DNA of 64,000 nt from Streptomyces davaonensis JCM 4913 (lineage in GTDB: Bacteria; Actinomycetota; Actinomycetes; Streptomycetales; Streptomycetaceae). The position numbers and the translations under genes were made by a program. Shown here piece after piece: positions 56,124-64,000 of this stretch (the first letter of the stretch is position 1; every line of letters begins with the position of its first letter). The notes beneath the pieces were generated by a model. It saw only the letters and a program-made list of their open reading frames with translations. It had not been told where the DNA came from and searched no databases. Location of the stretch: NCBI RefSeq assembly GCF_000349325.1, contig NC_020504.1, positions 7,288,053-7,352,052 on the forward strand, given 5' to 3'.

Positions 56124-57392
56124 GTGACGACGGTCGAGACGGGGGACGTGCGCGCACCGGCGTGGCGCGGTGGGTTCGGACGGCTGTGGAGCGCCGCCGT
56201 GCTCTCCAGCTTCGGCGACGCACTGCGTACGGCCGCGCTGCCGCTGCTCGCCGCGACACTGACCGACCGGCCCCTGCTCATCGCCGCGGTCACCGCCTGC
56301 GGCTATCTGCCCTGGATCGTCTTCGGGCTGCTGGGCGGCGCCGTCGCCGACCGGGTGGACCAGCGGCGCGCGATGTGGACGGTGGACGCGGTACGCGGAC
56401 TGCTGGTCGCCGCTTTCGCCGTGGCCGTCGCGCTCGGACACGCCTCGATCGGCCTGCTGATCGCGCTGGCCTTCGCCCTGACCACGCTTCAGACCCTCTT
56501 CGACAACGCCTCGACGGCGCTGCTGCCCGCCCTGGTGGACCCCGCCGAGCTGGGCAGCGCCAACGCCCGGCTGATGACCGGACAGCGGGTCGCCGGCGGA
56601 CTGCTGGGCGCCCCCGCGGTGCCGCTGCTGCTCGCGGCCGGGGCGGCGGTGCCCTTCGCGGCCGACGCGGTCACCTTCCTGGTGGCCGCCGCGCTGGTGG
56701 CCTCGCTGCGGACCGAGCCGCCGCAGCGCAAGCCCAGACCCGCGGGCAGCACCCTGCGCCGGGAGATCGCCGAAGGACTGCGCGCCCTGTGGCGGGACCG
56801 AGCCCTGCGCGGCCTGTGCGCCGCGACCGCCCTGTGCAACATCGGCATGGGCGCCCTCATCGCCACACTGGTCCTGCTGGTCACGGGCTGGCTGGACGCC
56901 GGCAGCACCGGATACGCGGTCGCGATGACGGCGTACACCGTCGGCAGCCTGACCGGCGGTCTCGCCGGGGGCGCGCTCGTCGCCCGGATCGGGCGGGTGC
57001 GGGCGGTACTGCTCGCCGGGACCGTGCAGATCGGCGCGCTCCTCGCGATGGGCTCGATACGTCATCTGGCCGCCCTGGGCCTCGCCCTGGCCGTGTTCGG
57101 GTTCATGGGGATGGTGTGGAACGTCAACACCACGACCCTGATGCAGCAGCGCACCCCCGCCGACCTGCTGGGCCGCGTGAGCTCGGCGTTCAGAACCCTC
57201 GGTGTCGCCGGGGCCCCGGTGGGCGCGCTGCTCGGCGGCGCCGCCGCCACCGCCTGGGGACTGAACAGTCCCGCCCTGCTCGCGGCCGCGTTCTTCGTCC
57301 TGTCCGTCCTCGCGCTGATACCTGTGCTCAAGGTGGACGTATTTGTTGTTGCCCCGCACGACGACAGCACGACCGCTCACGTCACCCGCTGA
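56124..57392 (+). CDS. MFS transporter (drug-exporter-like)
   Basis: This 422-aa protein has twelve helices and resembles the MFS_3/enterobactin-exporter-like group: FGRLWSAAVLSSFGDALRTA, ADRVDQRRAMWTVDAVRGLL (motif A-like), FDNASTALLPALVDPAELGS, NARLMTGQRVAGGLLGAP, MGMVWNVNTTTLMQQRTPAD, LLGRVSSAFRTLGVAGAPVG. GTG start after GAGGGGGA. The substrate is unknown; the damage-type promoter suggests induction by genotoxic stress. Confidence 0.88.
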   Translation: MTTVETGDVRAPAWRGGFGRLWSAAVLSSFGDALRTAALPLLAATLTDRPLLIAAVTACGYLPWIVFGLLGGAVADRVDQRRAMWTVDAVRGLLVAAFAVAVALGHASIGLLIALAFALTTLQTLFDNASTALLPALVDPAELGSANARLMTGQRVAGGLLGAPAVPLLLAAGAAVPFAADAVTFLVAAALVASLRTEPPQRKPRPAGSTLRREIAEGLRALWRDRALRGLCAATALCNIGMGALIATLVLLVTGWLDAGSTGYAVAMTAYTVGSLTGGLAGGALVARIGRVRAVLLAGTVQIGALLAMGSIRHLAALGLALAVFGFMGMVWNVNTTTLMQQRTPADLLGRVSSAFRTLGVAGAPVGALLGGAAATAWGLNSPALLAAAFFVLSVLALIPVLKVDVFVVAPHDDSTTAHVTR

Positions 57393-57445
57393 TCAACTAG
57401 GTTGGGACCAGCGGGGACAGGTACGAAAGAAGGCTGAAGTCCGAG

Positions 57446-59098
57446 ATGAACCAAGACGGCCGTACCCGGCTCAACCAGACGCCCGAGTGGACCGCACTGA
57501 CCAAGCATCGCGAGCAGCTCGGCGAGGTGCGGCTGCGCGAGCTGTTCGCCGCCGAGCCCGGCCGCGGCTCCGCGTACACGCTTCGGGTCGGCGACCTGTA
57601 CATCGACTACTCCAAGCACCTCGTCACCGACGAGACACTGCGCCTGCTGCGTGAGCTGGCCGCCGCCACCGATGTGTTCGGGCTGCGGGACGCCATGTTC
57701 CGCGGTGACCGCATCAACCTCACCGAGGACCGGGCGGTCCTGCACACCGCGCTGCGCGCCCCGCGCGAGGCGGTCGTCGAGGTGGACGGCGAGAACGTCG
57801 TCCCCGGGGTGCACGCCGTCCTCGACAAGATGGGCGACTTCGCCGACCGCGTCCGCTCCGGCGCGTGGACCGGCCACACCGGCAAGCGCATCAAGAACGT
57901 CGTCAACGTCGGCATCGGCGGCTCCGACCTCGGCCCCGCCATGGCTTACGAAGTGCTGCGCGCCTTCACCGACCGCGAGCTGACGGTCCGCTTCGTGTCC
58001 AATGTCGACGGCGCCGATCTGCACGAGGCCACCCGCGACCTGGACGCGGCGGAGACGCTGTTCATCATCGCCTCCAAGACCTTCACCACCATCGAGACCA
58101 TCACCAACGCGACCTCGGCGCGCAATTGGCTGCTGAGGGAGCTGAACGCCGGTCAGGAAGCCGTCGCCCGGCACTTCGTGGCGCTGTCCACGAACACCGA
58201 GAAGGTGACGGAGTTCGGCATCGATCCGGCGAACATGTTCGAGTTCTGGGACTGGGTCGGCGGCCGCTACTCCTACGACTCGGCGATCGGCCTCTCCCTG
58301 ATGATCGCCATCGGCCCGGACCGCTTCCGCGAGATGCTCGACGGATTCCGGCTGGTCGACGAGCACTTCAGGACCGCCCCCGCCGAGTCCAATGTGCCGC
58401 TGCTGCTGGGCCTGCTGGGCATCTGGTACGGCAACTTCCACGACGCCCAGTCGCACGCGGTGCTGCCGTACAGCCACTACCTCTCCAAGTTCACGGCGTA
58501 TCTCCAGCAGCTCGACATGGAGTCCAACGGCAAGTACGTCGGCCGGGACGGACTGCCGGTCCAGTGGCAGACCGGGCCGGTTGTGTGGGGCACGCCGGGC
58601 ACCAACGGGCAGCACGCGTACTACCAGTTGATCCATCAGGGCACCAAGCTGATCCCGGCGGACTTCATCGGGTTCGCCAAGCCGGTCGCCGAACAGAGCG
58701 AGGAACTCAAGGCGCAGCACGACCTGCTGATGGCGAACTTCTTCGCCCAGACGCAGGCGCTGGCCTTCGGCAAGACGCCGGACGAGGTCCGTGCGGAGGG
58801 GGTGCCGGAGGAGCTGGTCGCCCACAAGACGTTCCAGGGCAACCACCCGACGACCACGATCCTCGCCCGTGAGCTGACGCCGTCGGTGCTCGGACAGCTC
58901 GTCGCGCTCTACGAGCACAAGGTGTTCGTCCAGGGTGCCGTCTGGAACATCGACTCCTTCGACCAGTGGGGCGTGGAGCTGGGCAAGGTGCTCGCCAAGC
59001 GGGTCGAGCCCGCGCTGACCGAGGGCGCCGAGGTGCCGGGTCTGGACGCCTCCACCAAGGCGTTGGTCGCCAAGTACCGCGAGCTGCGCGGGCGGTGA
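57446..59098 (+). CDS. pgi: glucose-6-phosphate isomerase
   Basis: This 550-aa enzyme is a full-length Pgi. It has [40 protein letters not shown] (sugar-phosphate site), [24 protein letters not shown]-like substrate region ([19 protein letters not shown]) and [20 protein letters not shown] with the catalytic Lys nearby. It converts glucose 6-phosphate and fructose 6-phosphate. It converges on the FtsX-type permease gene. Confidence 0.98.
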   Translation: MNQDGRTRLNQTPEWTALTKHREQLGEVRLRELFAAEPGRGSAYTLRVGDLYIDYSKHLVTDETLRLLRELAAATDVFGLRDAMFRGDRINLTEDRAVLHTALRAPREAVVEVDGENVVPGVHAVLDKMGDFADRVRSGAWTGHTGKRIKNVVNVGIGGSDLGPAMAYEVLRAFTDRELTVRFVSNVDGADLHEATRDLDAAETLFIIASKTFTTIETITNATSARNWLLRELNAGQEAVARHFVALSTNTEKVTEFGIDPANMFEFWDWVGGRYSYDSAIGLSLMIAIGPDRFREMLDGFRLVDEHFRTAPAESNVPLLLGLLGIWYGNFHDAQSHAVLPYSHYLSKFTAYLQQLDMESNGKYVGRDGLPVQWQTGPVVWGTPGTNGQHAYYQLIHQGTKLIPADFIGFAKPVAEQSEELKAQHDLLMANFFAQTQALAFGKTPDEVRAEGVPEELVAHKTFQGNHPTTTILARELTPSVLGQLVALYEHKVFVQGAVWNIDSFDQWGVELGKVLAKRVEPALTEGAEVPGLDASTKALVAKYRELRGR

Positions 59099-59130
59099 CC
59101 CGGAAGCGGGCTGCGAGGAGTAGCCATGCC

Positions 59131-61413
59131 TCAGGCGACGGCGCTCAGCGTGTCCGTCAGTCTTCGCCTCGCAGCCCTCGTCGCGGGCACCGCCGCCACC
59201 GCTGCTGCGCCTGCCACCGCCGCCGCGCCGAACACCAGCAGGAGCGCGGCGGACGGGGCGTTCGCTATTCCTGCCCCCACGCCGCTCGATCTGCCCTGCG
59301 CGTCGATCAGCCACCGGCCCAGCGGTGCCCCCAGCGCCGTGCCCGCCACCACCGCCACCAGTGCCGTGAAGGCCGTCGCTGTGATCGTGATGCCGATGAT
59401 CTGGCGGGGGGAGAGGCCGATGGCCTTCAGGGCCAGTAGGTCGCGTTCGCCCTCGCGGACCATGCCGCCGATCGCCGTGAGGAGTTCGATCAGGCCGATC
59501 AGGGCCAGGATCGTGATCAGGCCGACCACCACCCCGCGCAGGGGTGAGAGACCGTCGGCCGGGTTGGGGACGGTGTGGACGTCGAGGTGGCCGTGGCCGG
59601 CCGAGGTCAGGCGGGCCGCGACCGTGGAGGCGTCGGCGCCGGGGTGGAGCTGGAGTTCGTAGCGGCTCGGGGTGAGGCCGGGGTCGTTCTCGCGGAGGGT
59701 GTCGAGCGAGGTGGAGATCGTGCGCCCGGCGTTCTCCGGCTCGATGCTGCGGCCGACGATGTGCAGGATCTGCGGCTCGTCGCCGACCGTCATGCGGACC
59801 CAGTCGCCGACCTCGGCGTCCAGCAGGTTCAACAGGCCCTGTCCGGCGACCGCCTCGTCCGGGCCGTCCGCCGCGCGGCCCTCGGCGAGGGCGTGCGGGT
59901 AGGGGGCCTCGCGGGTGCCGAGGCCGCGCAGCGCGATCGTGGAGGTCTGGCCCGGAACCAGTGCCGCGACCTCGACGCCCGGGTAGACCGCGGCGACCTG
60001 CGGATCGTCGTCCAGCAACGCGCGGGCGTCGCGGGCGCCCATGCCGGAGTCGGTGTGGACCGTGAGCGCTGTGGGCAGGCCGATCTGCTCGGGGCGGCTC
60101 TGGAAGCGGTCGATGGTGCTCCAGGCGCTGAGCGCGACGACGATCAGCAGCAGGGGCAGGGCGAGCCGGGCGACGGTGGCGAGGGTGCGCGGGCGGCGGG
60201 CGAACGCGGTGTGCCAGCCCAGCACCAGCGCGGGGGACAGCCGTACCCCCAGCAGTCGCCGGACCGGACCCGACAGGCCGGCGCCCGCCGAGGAGGCCGG
60301 CCGGGGCACCGGCACCGGAGGCACCCGGCCCGCCCGCCAGGCCGCGAGGCCGGTCGTCGCGGCGATGAACAGGACCGCGCAGACCGGGACGGCGAACAGC
60401 ACCACCGCGTGCCCGGGCAGCCCCTGCCACACGCCGACCGCGTCGCCGAGCCGCCCCGGGAGCCGGTTGCCCAGGGCCTCGGTGAGGGCTGCCGCGGACA
60501 CGGCGCCCAGCAGAGCGTAGGCGAGATGCTGGAGCAGATAGACGCGGACCACCTGGCTCGGGGTGAAGCCGATGGCCTTGAGGATGGAGATGTCGCGGAG
60601 GTGGCCGCGGATGCGGGTGGCGATCGCCCCGTGCACCGCGAGTCCGGCGGCGATCAGCGCGCCCAGGCCGAACAGGCCCAGCACCTGGCCGAGCAGCCGG
60701 TTGTCGCCCTGTTCCTCGGCGCGTGCCTGCTTCCAGGTGGTGACCTCGCCGACCGCGCCGGCGCCCAGCTCGGTGACGGCGCGCTGGACGGCGTAGTCGG
60801 TGTCCTCGGGGTCCGTCAGGCGCAGGCCGGTGACCTGGCCGTTCGGGTCGCGTACAGCGGAGGGCAGGGCCCAGACCAGTCCGGGCCGCTCACCGGGTCG
60901 GTAGCGGGGCTCGGCGCTGTCGGCGACGCCGAGGACGGTCAGGGTCCGGGCCGTGCCGGGGAGGGTGAGGGTGTCCCCGGGGGCGGCGAGCAGGGTGCGG
61001 GCGAGGCGGGATTCGAGGACGACTCCGTCGGGGGTCGCCGGGTCCAGCCAGTGGCCTGAGGCGATCAGCGGGCGGCCGACGGACGGCCGGTCGGGGGTGC
61101 CGCGCAGTTCGACCGCGGCGCGGGCGCCCCGGGAGGCGAGGGTGGTGGACGCGGTGGGGTAGGGGCCGGCGACCGCGGTGACGCCGTCCAGCGCGTTCAG
61201 CCGGCCCGCGTCGGCGGTGTCGGCCGTGTGCAGCCAGACGTGGGCACCACGGGACTGGGTGAACACGCGCTGCCAGGGATTGGTGGCGTAGCCGAACAGG
61301 GCAGTGGCCAGCAGCAGGGAGACGACGACGCCCGCGGTGGCGAGGACCAGGAACAGTGCCTCGCCGCGGTGCGTACGCAGATCGGAGTGCGCCCAGCGCA
61401 AGGTGGCTCGCAT
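59131..61413 (-). CDS. ABC transporter permease, FtsX/MacB-like
   Basis: This 760-aa protein has an N-terminal helix (LFLVLATAGVVVSLLLATAL), a large extracytoplasmic domain, and two FtsX modules: GLGALIAAGLAVHGAIATRI ... LRDISILKAIGFTPSQVVRV and GLITILALIGLIELLTAIGG ... ERDLLALKAIGLSPRQIIGI. It belongs with the ATPase gene upstream in the same operon. Such pairs move or extract lipophilic or peptide substrates; the true substrate is not seen. Confidence 0.9.
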   Translation of the reverse strand: MRATLRWAHSDLRTHRGEALFLVLATAGVVVSLLLATALFGYATNPWQRVFTQSRGAHVWLHTADTADAGRLNALDGVTAVAGPYPTASTTLASRGARAAVELRGTPDRPSVGRPLIASGHWLDPATPDGVVLESRLARTLLAAPGDTLTLPGTARTLTVLGVADSAEPRYRPGERPGLVWALPSAVRDPNGQVTGLRLTDPEDTDYAVQRAVTELGAGAVGEVTTWKQARAEEQGDNRLLGQVLGLFGLGALIAAGLAVHGAIATRIRGHLRDISILKAIGFTPSQVVRVYLLQHLAYALLGAVSAAALTEALGNRLPGRLGDAVGVWQGLPGHAVVLFAVPVCAVLFIAATTGLAAWRAGRVPPVPVPRPASSAGAGLSGPVRRLLGVRLSPALVLGWHTAFARRPRTLATVARLALPLLLIVVALSAWSTIDRFQSRPEQIGLPTALTVHTDSGMGARDARALLDDDPQVAAVYPGVEVAALVPGQTSTIALRGLGTREAPYPHALAEGRAADGPDEAVAGQGLLNLLDAEVGDWVRMTVGDEPQILHIVGRSIEPENAGRTISTSLDTLRENDPGLTPSRYELQLHPGADASTVAARLTSAGHGHLDVHTVPNPADGLSPLRGVVVGLITILALIGLIELLTAIGGMVREGERDLLALKAIGLSPRQIIGITITATAFTALVAVVAGTALGAPLGRWLIDAQGRSSGVGAGIANAPSAALLLVFGAAAVAGAAAVAAVPATRAARRRLTDTLSAVA

Positions 61414-61490
61414 CGGCTCAGGCTCCCCGGGGATCGTCGCACGGGCGCAAGGCCTTGGACCGTGGCAGGGAGACGACGTACGCGCCCATG

Positions 61491-62243
61491 TCAGTCCCTG
61501 AGCTCCAGTACGCCCGATATGCCCGAGCGGCGCGGCGGGGTGGTGTCGGCGAGGGCCGCGTCGTCGGCTATGCGGCCGTCGAAGAAGCTGATCACGCGGT
61601 CCGCCGCGCTCGCCAGCCGGGCGTCATGGGTGACCAGCAGGATCGTCTGGCCGCGCTGGTGGAAGCGGGACAGCAGGCGCATCACCTCGCGGGTGCCCTT
61701 GCTGTCGAGGCTGCCCGCGGGCTCGTCGGCCAGCAGCAGCGCGGGATGGTTGACCAGGGCGCGGGCCAGTGCCACCCGCTGCTGCTCACCGCCGGACAGC
61801 TCGCCCGGCATGCTGCGCGCCTTGCCGTCGAGGCCGAGCTCGGCCAGCAGCTCCTCCCGCTCCGCGCGGGCCTTCCTGGGCGGGACTCCGGCGAGCAGGG
61901 CGGGCAGCTCGACGTTGTCGGCGACCGACAGGTTCGAGACCAGGTTGAAGAACTGGAAGACGATGCCGATGCGCTTTCTGCGCTCCACCGCCCAGCGCGC
62001 CTCGCTCCAGGTGTCCGTGGGCACACCGTCCAGGCGGATGGTGCCGCTGTCCGGCCGCTGGAGTCCGCCCAGCAGATGCAGCAGCGTCGACTTCCCGGCG
62101 CCCGAAGGGCCGGTGATCGCCACGAACTCGCCGCCCGCCACCCGCAGGTCGACCCCGCGCACGGCGTGGGCCGGGGCGCCCTCGCCGTGGTGAGTCTTGA
62201 CCAGGCGCTCGGCGTGCAGCACGGGAGCGGGACCCTCGCTCAT
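61491..62243 (-). CDS. ABC transporter ATP-binding protein (LolD/MacB-like)
   Basis: This 250-aa protein has Walker A ITGPSGAGKSTLLHLLGG near residue 45, signature MPGELSGGEQQRVALARALV near 148, and Walker B ALLLADEPAGSLDSKGT near 165, then LLVTHDARLASAADRVI. The LDSKG after Walker B is typical for the FtsE/LolD/MacB class that pairs with FtsX permeases. Its ATG overlaps the PadR stop (ATGA). Confidence 0.93.
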   Translation of the reverse strand: MSEGPAPVLHAERLVKTHHGEGAPAHAVRGVDLRVAGGEFVAITGPSGAGKSTLLHLLGGLQRPDSGTIRLDGVPTDTWSEARWAVERRKRIGIVFQFFNLVSNLSVADNVELPALLAGVPPRKARAEREELLAELGLDGKARSMPGELSGGEQQRVALARALVNHPALLLADEPAGSLDSKGTREVMRLLSRFHQRGQTILLVTHDARLASAADRVISFFDGRIADDAALADTTPPRRSGISGVLELRD

Positions 62244-62755
62244 TCCAGCTCCTCCAGCTCTTCCTGGCAGCGCTCCAGCCAGTCGAGGTCGGCCTGGAGA
62301 TGCAGCATCGCGCCCTCTATCAGCAGATGGGCGATGCGGTTGTCGCGGTCTTCGGCGGCGGCCAGCTTGGAGAGGGTACGCATGGTGGTGAGGTACTGGC
62401 GCCGCTGTTTGTTGATGAGGGCGATCTGGTCGGCGAGGCCGGACTGGGGAGCGAGAGCCAGCTTCATGAAGAACTCGTCCCGCACCCGCGGCTCGTCCTC
62501 GGTCTCCTCGAACCAGGCGCTCAGCGCCTCGCGCCCGGCGTCGGTGAGGTGGTAGACCTTCTTGTTGGGCCGGCTGGACTGCTGTACGTCCTCGCCCTCG
62601 ATCAGTCCCGACTTCTCGAGGCGGCCGAGGGTGACATAGATCTGGCCGACGTTCGGCTGAGGGTACGCCGAGCCCAGCATCCGCTCAAGGTCCTGCTTGA
62701 GCTCGTAGCCGTGCGCGGGGCCGCGCGCGAGGAGTGCCAGGAGGGGCAGGCGCAC
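62240..62755 (-). CDS. PadR-family transcriptional regulator
   Basis: This 171-aa protein has the PadR winged helix (LALLARGPAHGYELKQDLER, VGQIYVTLGRLEKSGLIEGE, KKVYHLTDAGREALSAW) and the C-terminal helical Vir-type dimer domain with coil (DNRIAHLLIEGAMLHLQADL). GTG start after AGGAGG. It heads the operon padR-ATPase-permease, so it probably represses its own operon until a substrate of the transporter binds. Confidence 0.92.
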   Translation of the reverse strand: MRLPLLALLARGPAHGYELKQDLERMLGSAYPQPNVGQIYVTLGRLEKSGLIEGEDVQQSSRPNKKVYHLTDAGREALSAWFEETEDEPRVRDEFFMKLALAPQSGLADQIALINKQRRQYLTTMRTLSKLAAAEDRDNRIAHLLIEGAMLHLQADLDWLERCQEELEELE

Positions 62756-62808
62756 TCGTGCAGTCCTCCTAGGTCCTCGGTAATGTGCGACGGACCCTAG
62801 TATCGCGC

Positions 62809-62823
62809 ATACCTAACGGGTAT
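62809..62823. promoter_or_regulatory. candidate PadR operator in divergent promoter
   Basis: ATACC-TAACG-GGTAT (62809-62823) is a perfect 5-bp-armed palindrome between the PadR operon and the divergent solute-binding gene; nearby GTATCGCGCATAC is a second partial one. The region 62756-62877 has no gene. Confidence 0.5.
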
Positions 62824-62877
62824 ACATGGCCTCTGACCCGGGCGACGATGCCCGTGCCGGTGTACAGGGAGGAACCT

Positions 62878-64000
62878 ATGCGGTGGATACACGCCGCCGG
62901 TAGGGGCCTCCTCGCACTGCTGGTGGTTCTGACCGGATACGCGGCCTCCGGAGTGCAGGCCGGAGAGGCAGGCGGGCGCGGTCCGCTGACCCTCGCCACC
63001 GCAGGTGATCTCACCGGCTATCTCGGCCCGCTGCTGGAGGGCTGGAACCGCACGCATCCCGGTGAGCGGGTCACCCTCGTCGAGCTGCCGGACTCCGCCG
63101 ACGAGACCCACGCCCAGATGACCACCGACCTGCGGGACGACGGGCGCGGCCGGTTCGACCTCCTCAACATCGACGTCAACTGGACCTCGGAGTTCGCGGC
63201 GGCGGGCTGGATACGGCCGCTGCCGCGCGAGAGCTTCCCGCTGGACTCCTTCCTGCCCCCGGTCGTCGACACGGCGACCTACGACGGACGCCTGTACGCC
63301 GTCCCCTACGTCACCAACGCCGGTCTGCTCCTCTACCGCAAGGACGTCCTCGCCGCGGAGGGCCTCGAACCGCCGCGCACCTGGGCCGAGTTGGAGCACC
63401 TGGCGAAGACCGTCGCCCCGGAACACGGACTCGACGGATACGCGGGCCAGTTCCTGCCGTACGAAGGGCTCACCGTCAACGCCGCCGAGGCCGTCTACTC
63501 GGCGGGCGGCTCCATCCTCGGCGGTGAGGGTGAGCGCGTCACCGTCGACTCGGCAGCCGCGCGGGAGGGCATCGGGTTCCTGGCGCGCGGGGTGCGCGAG
63601 GGCTGGATCCCGCAGCGGGCGCTGGCCTACAAGGAAGAGGAGTCCAAGCAGGCCTTCCAGGACGGCCGCCTGCTCTTCCTGCGCAACTGGCCCTACGCCT
63701 ATGTCGTCGCCGACGCCGAGGGCTCGCCGGTCGCCGGGAAGGTCGGCGCCGTGCCGCTGCCGGGTCCGGACGGGCCGGGCACCAGTGTGCTCGGCGGCTC
63801 CAACCTGGCCGTCTCCACGCACGCCCGGCACCCCGACTCCGCCGCGCGGCTGATGGCGTACCTGACCAGTGAACCCGTGCAGCGCCAGGTGCTGACGCGG
63901 GGTGCGCTGCCGCCGGTGCGGGCGGACCTCTACGAGGATCCGGAACTCATCAGGGAGTTCCCGTACCTTCCGACGCTGCGCGAGAGCGTGCTCACGGCCG
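62878..64000 (+). CDS. ABC sugar transporter substrate-binding protein (partial, runs off window)
   Basis: From ATG 62878 (GGAGGAACCT ribosome site) the frame stays open to the window edge, 374 codons. After a signal sequence (LLALLVVLTGYAASGVQAGE) comes a cluster-B binding-protein fold: TLATAGDLTGYLGPLLEGWN, NIDVNWTSEFAAAGWI, YDGRLYAVPYVTNAGLLLYR, PPRTWAELEHLAKTV, LFLRNWPYAYVV, GGSNLAVSTHARHPDSAARL. This resembles trehalose/maltose-type binding proteins. The usual lipobox Cys is replaced by Tyr (TGY). Membrane components must lie beyond the window. Confidence 0.88.
   Translation, partial: MRWIHAAGRGLLALLVVLTGYAASGVQAGEAGGRGPLTLATAGDLTGYLGPLLEGWNRTHPGERVTLVELPDSADETHAQMTTDLRDDGRGRFDLLNIDVNWTSEFAAAGWIRPLPRESFPLDSFLPPVVDTATYDGRLYAVPYVTNAGLLLYRKDVLAAEGLEPPRTWAELEHLAKTVAPEHGLDGYAGQFLPYEGLTVNAAEAVYSAGGSILGGEGERVTVDSAAAREGIGFLARGVREGWIPQRALAYKEEESKQAFQDGRLLFLRNWPYAYVVADAEGSPVAGKVGAVPLPGPDGPGTSVLGGSNLAVSTHARHPDSAARLMAYLTSEPVQRQVLTRGALPPVRADLYEDPELIREFPYLPTLRESVLTA

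Overview
The window is a high-GC actinobacterial chromosome segment, almost certainly from Streptomyces. The signs are GTG starts with GGAGG-type ribosome sites, strong third-position GC bias that gives very long antisense ORFs, WhiA, an RbpA-family protein, an XRE-DUF5753/DUF397/ATPase triad and mycothiol-type enzymes. From memory the order uvrB-terD-terC-aroQ-uvrA-uvrC-rapZ-yvcK-whiA-gap-pgk-tpiA-secG-rbp-pgi matches the S. coelicolor core near SCO1940-SCO1980. I could not run a comparison. No rRNA, tRNA, CRISPR, prophage or insertion sequence was seen.

Layout. 1-5.1 kb: tail of a DUF899 protein, a small orphan protein, a fused ABC exporter, a dispersed intergenic repeat, and a signalling triad (ATPase, XRE-DUF5753 regulator, DUF397). 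5.1-15 kb: membrane tyrosine phosphatase, a frameshifted PEP-utilising/rifampin-phosphotransferase-like gene with a membrane partner, a MocR regulator divergent from an AhpD-like protein, a GltD-type small subunit, DUF1772 and DUF2293 proteins, and a uridine-kinase-like protein with a degenerate P-loop. 15-22 kb: CBS protein, CorA, a methyltransferase, the psuG-psuK pseudouridine pair, a glyoxalase-fold protein, Ogt, a secreted glycerophosphodiesterase and an MHYT membrane sensor. 22-31 kb: uvrB, a TerD pair (one with an FtsK/HerA-like C-terminus), a TerC transporter with a structured leader, and a cation antiporter with a 3' frameshift. 31-43 kb: MFS porter, S66 peptidase, aroQ, metallo-hydrolase, mycothiol-dependent enzyme, uvrA, YceI, an XRE regulator, a LacI/PfkB sugar-kinase operon with its operator, and a Tat Rieske lipoprotein. 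43-59 kb: uvrC-rapZ-yvcK-whiA, a large secreted M14 carboxypeptidase, gap, pgk-tpiA, secG, an RbpA-family gene, an MFS exporter and pgi. 59-64 kb: a PadR-ABC ATPase-FtsX permease operon divergent from a solute-binding protein that runs off the window.

Most notable: ogt, uvrB, uvrA and an MFS exporter all carry an exact match to the RecA-independent DNA-damage promoter known from mycobacteria (TTGTCRGTG-N8-TANNNT, PafBC-dependent). The terD leader has the same motif with one mismatch. So a DNA-damage regulon seems to be spread through this window and may include stress (TerD) and export functions not usually counted as repair genes. Second, the terC leader can form two mutually exclusive hairpins, one of which hides the whole Shine-Dalgarno sequence.
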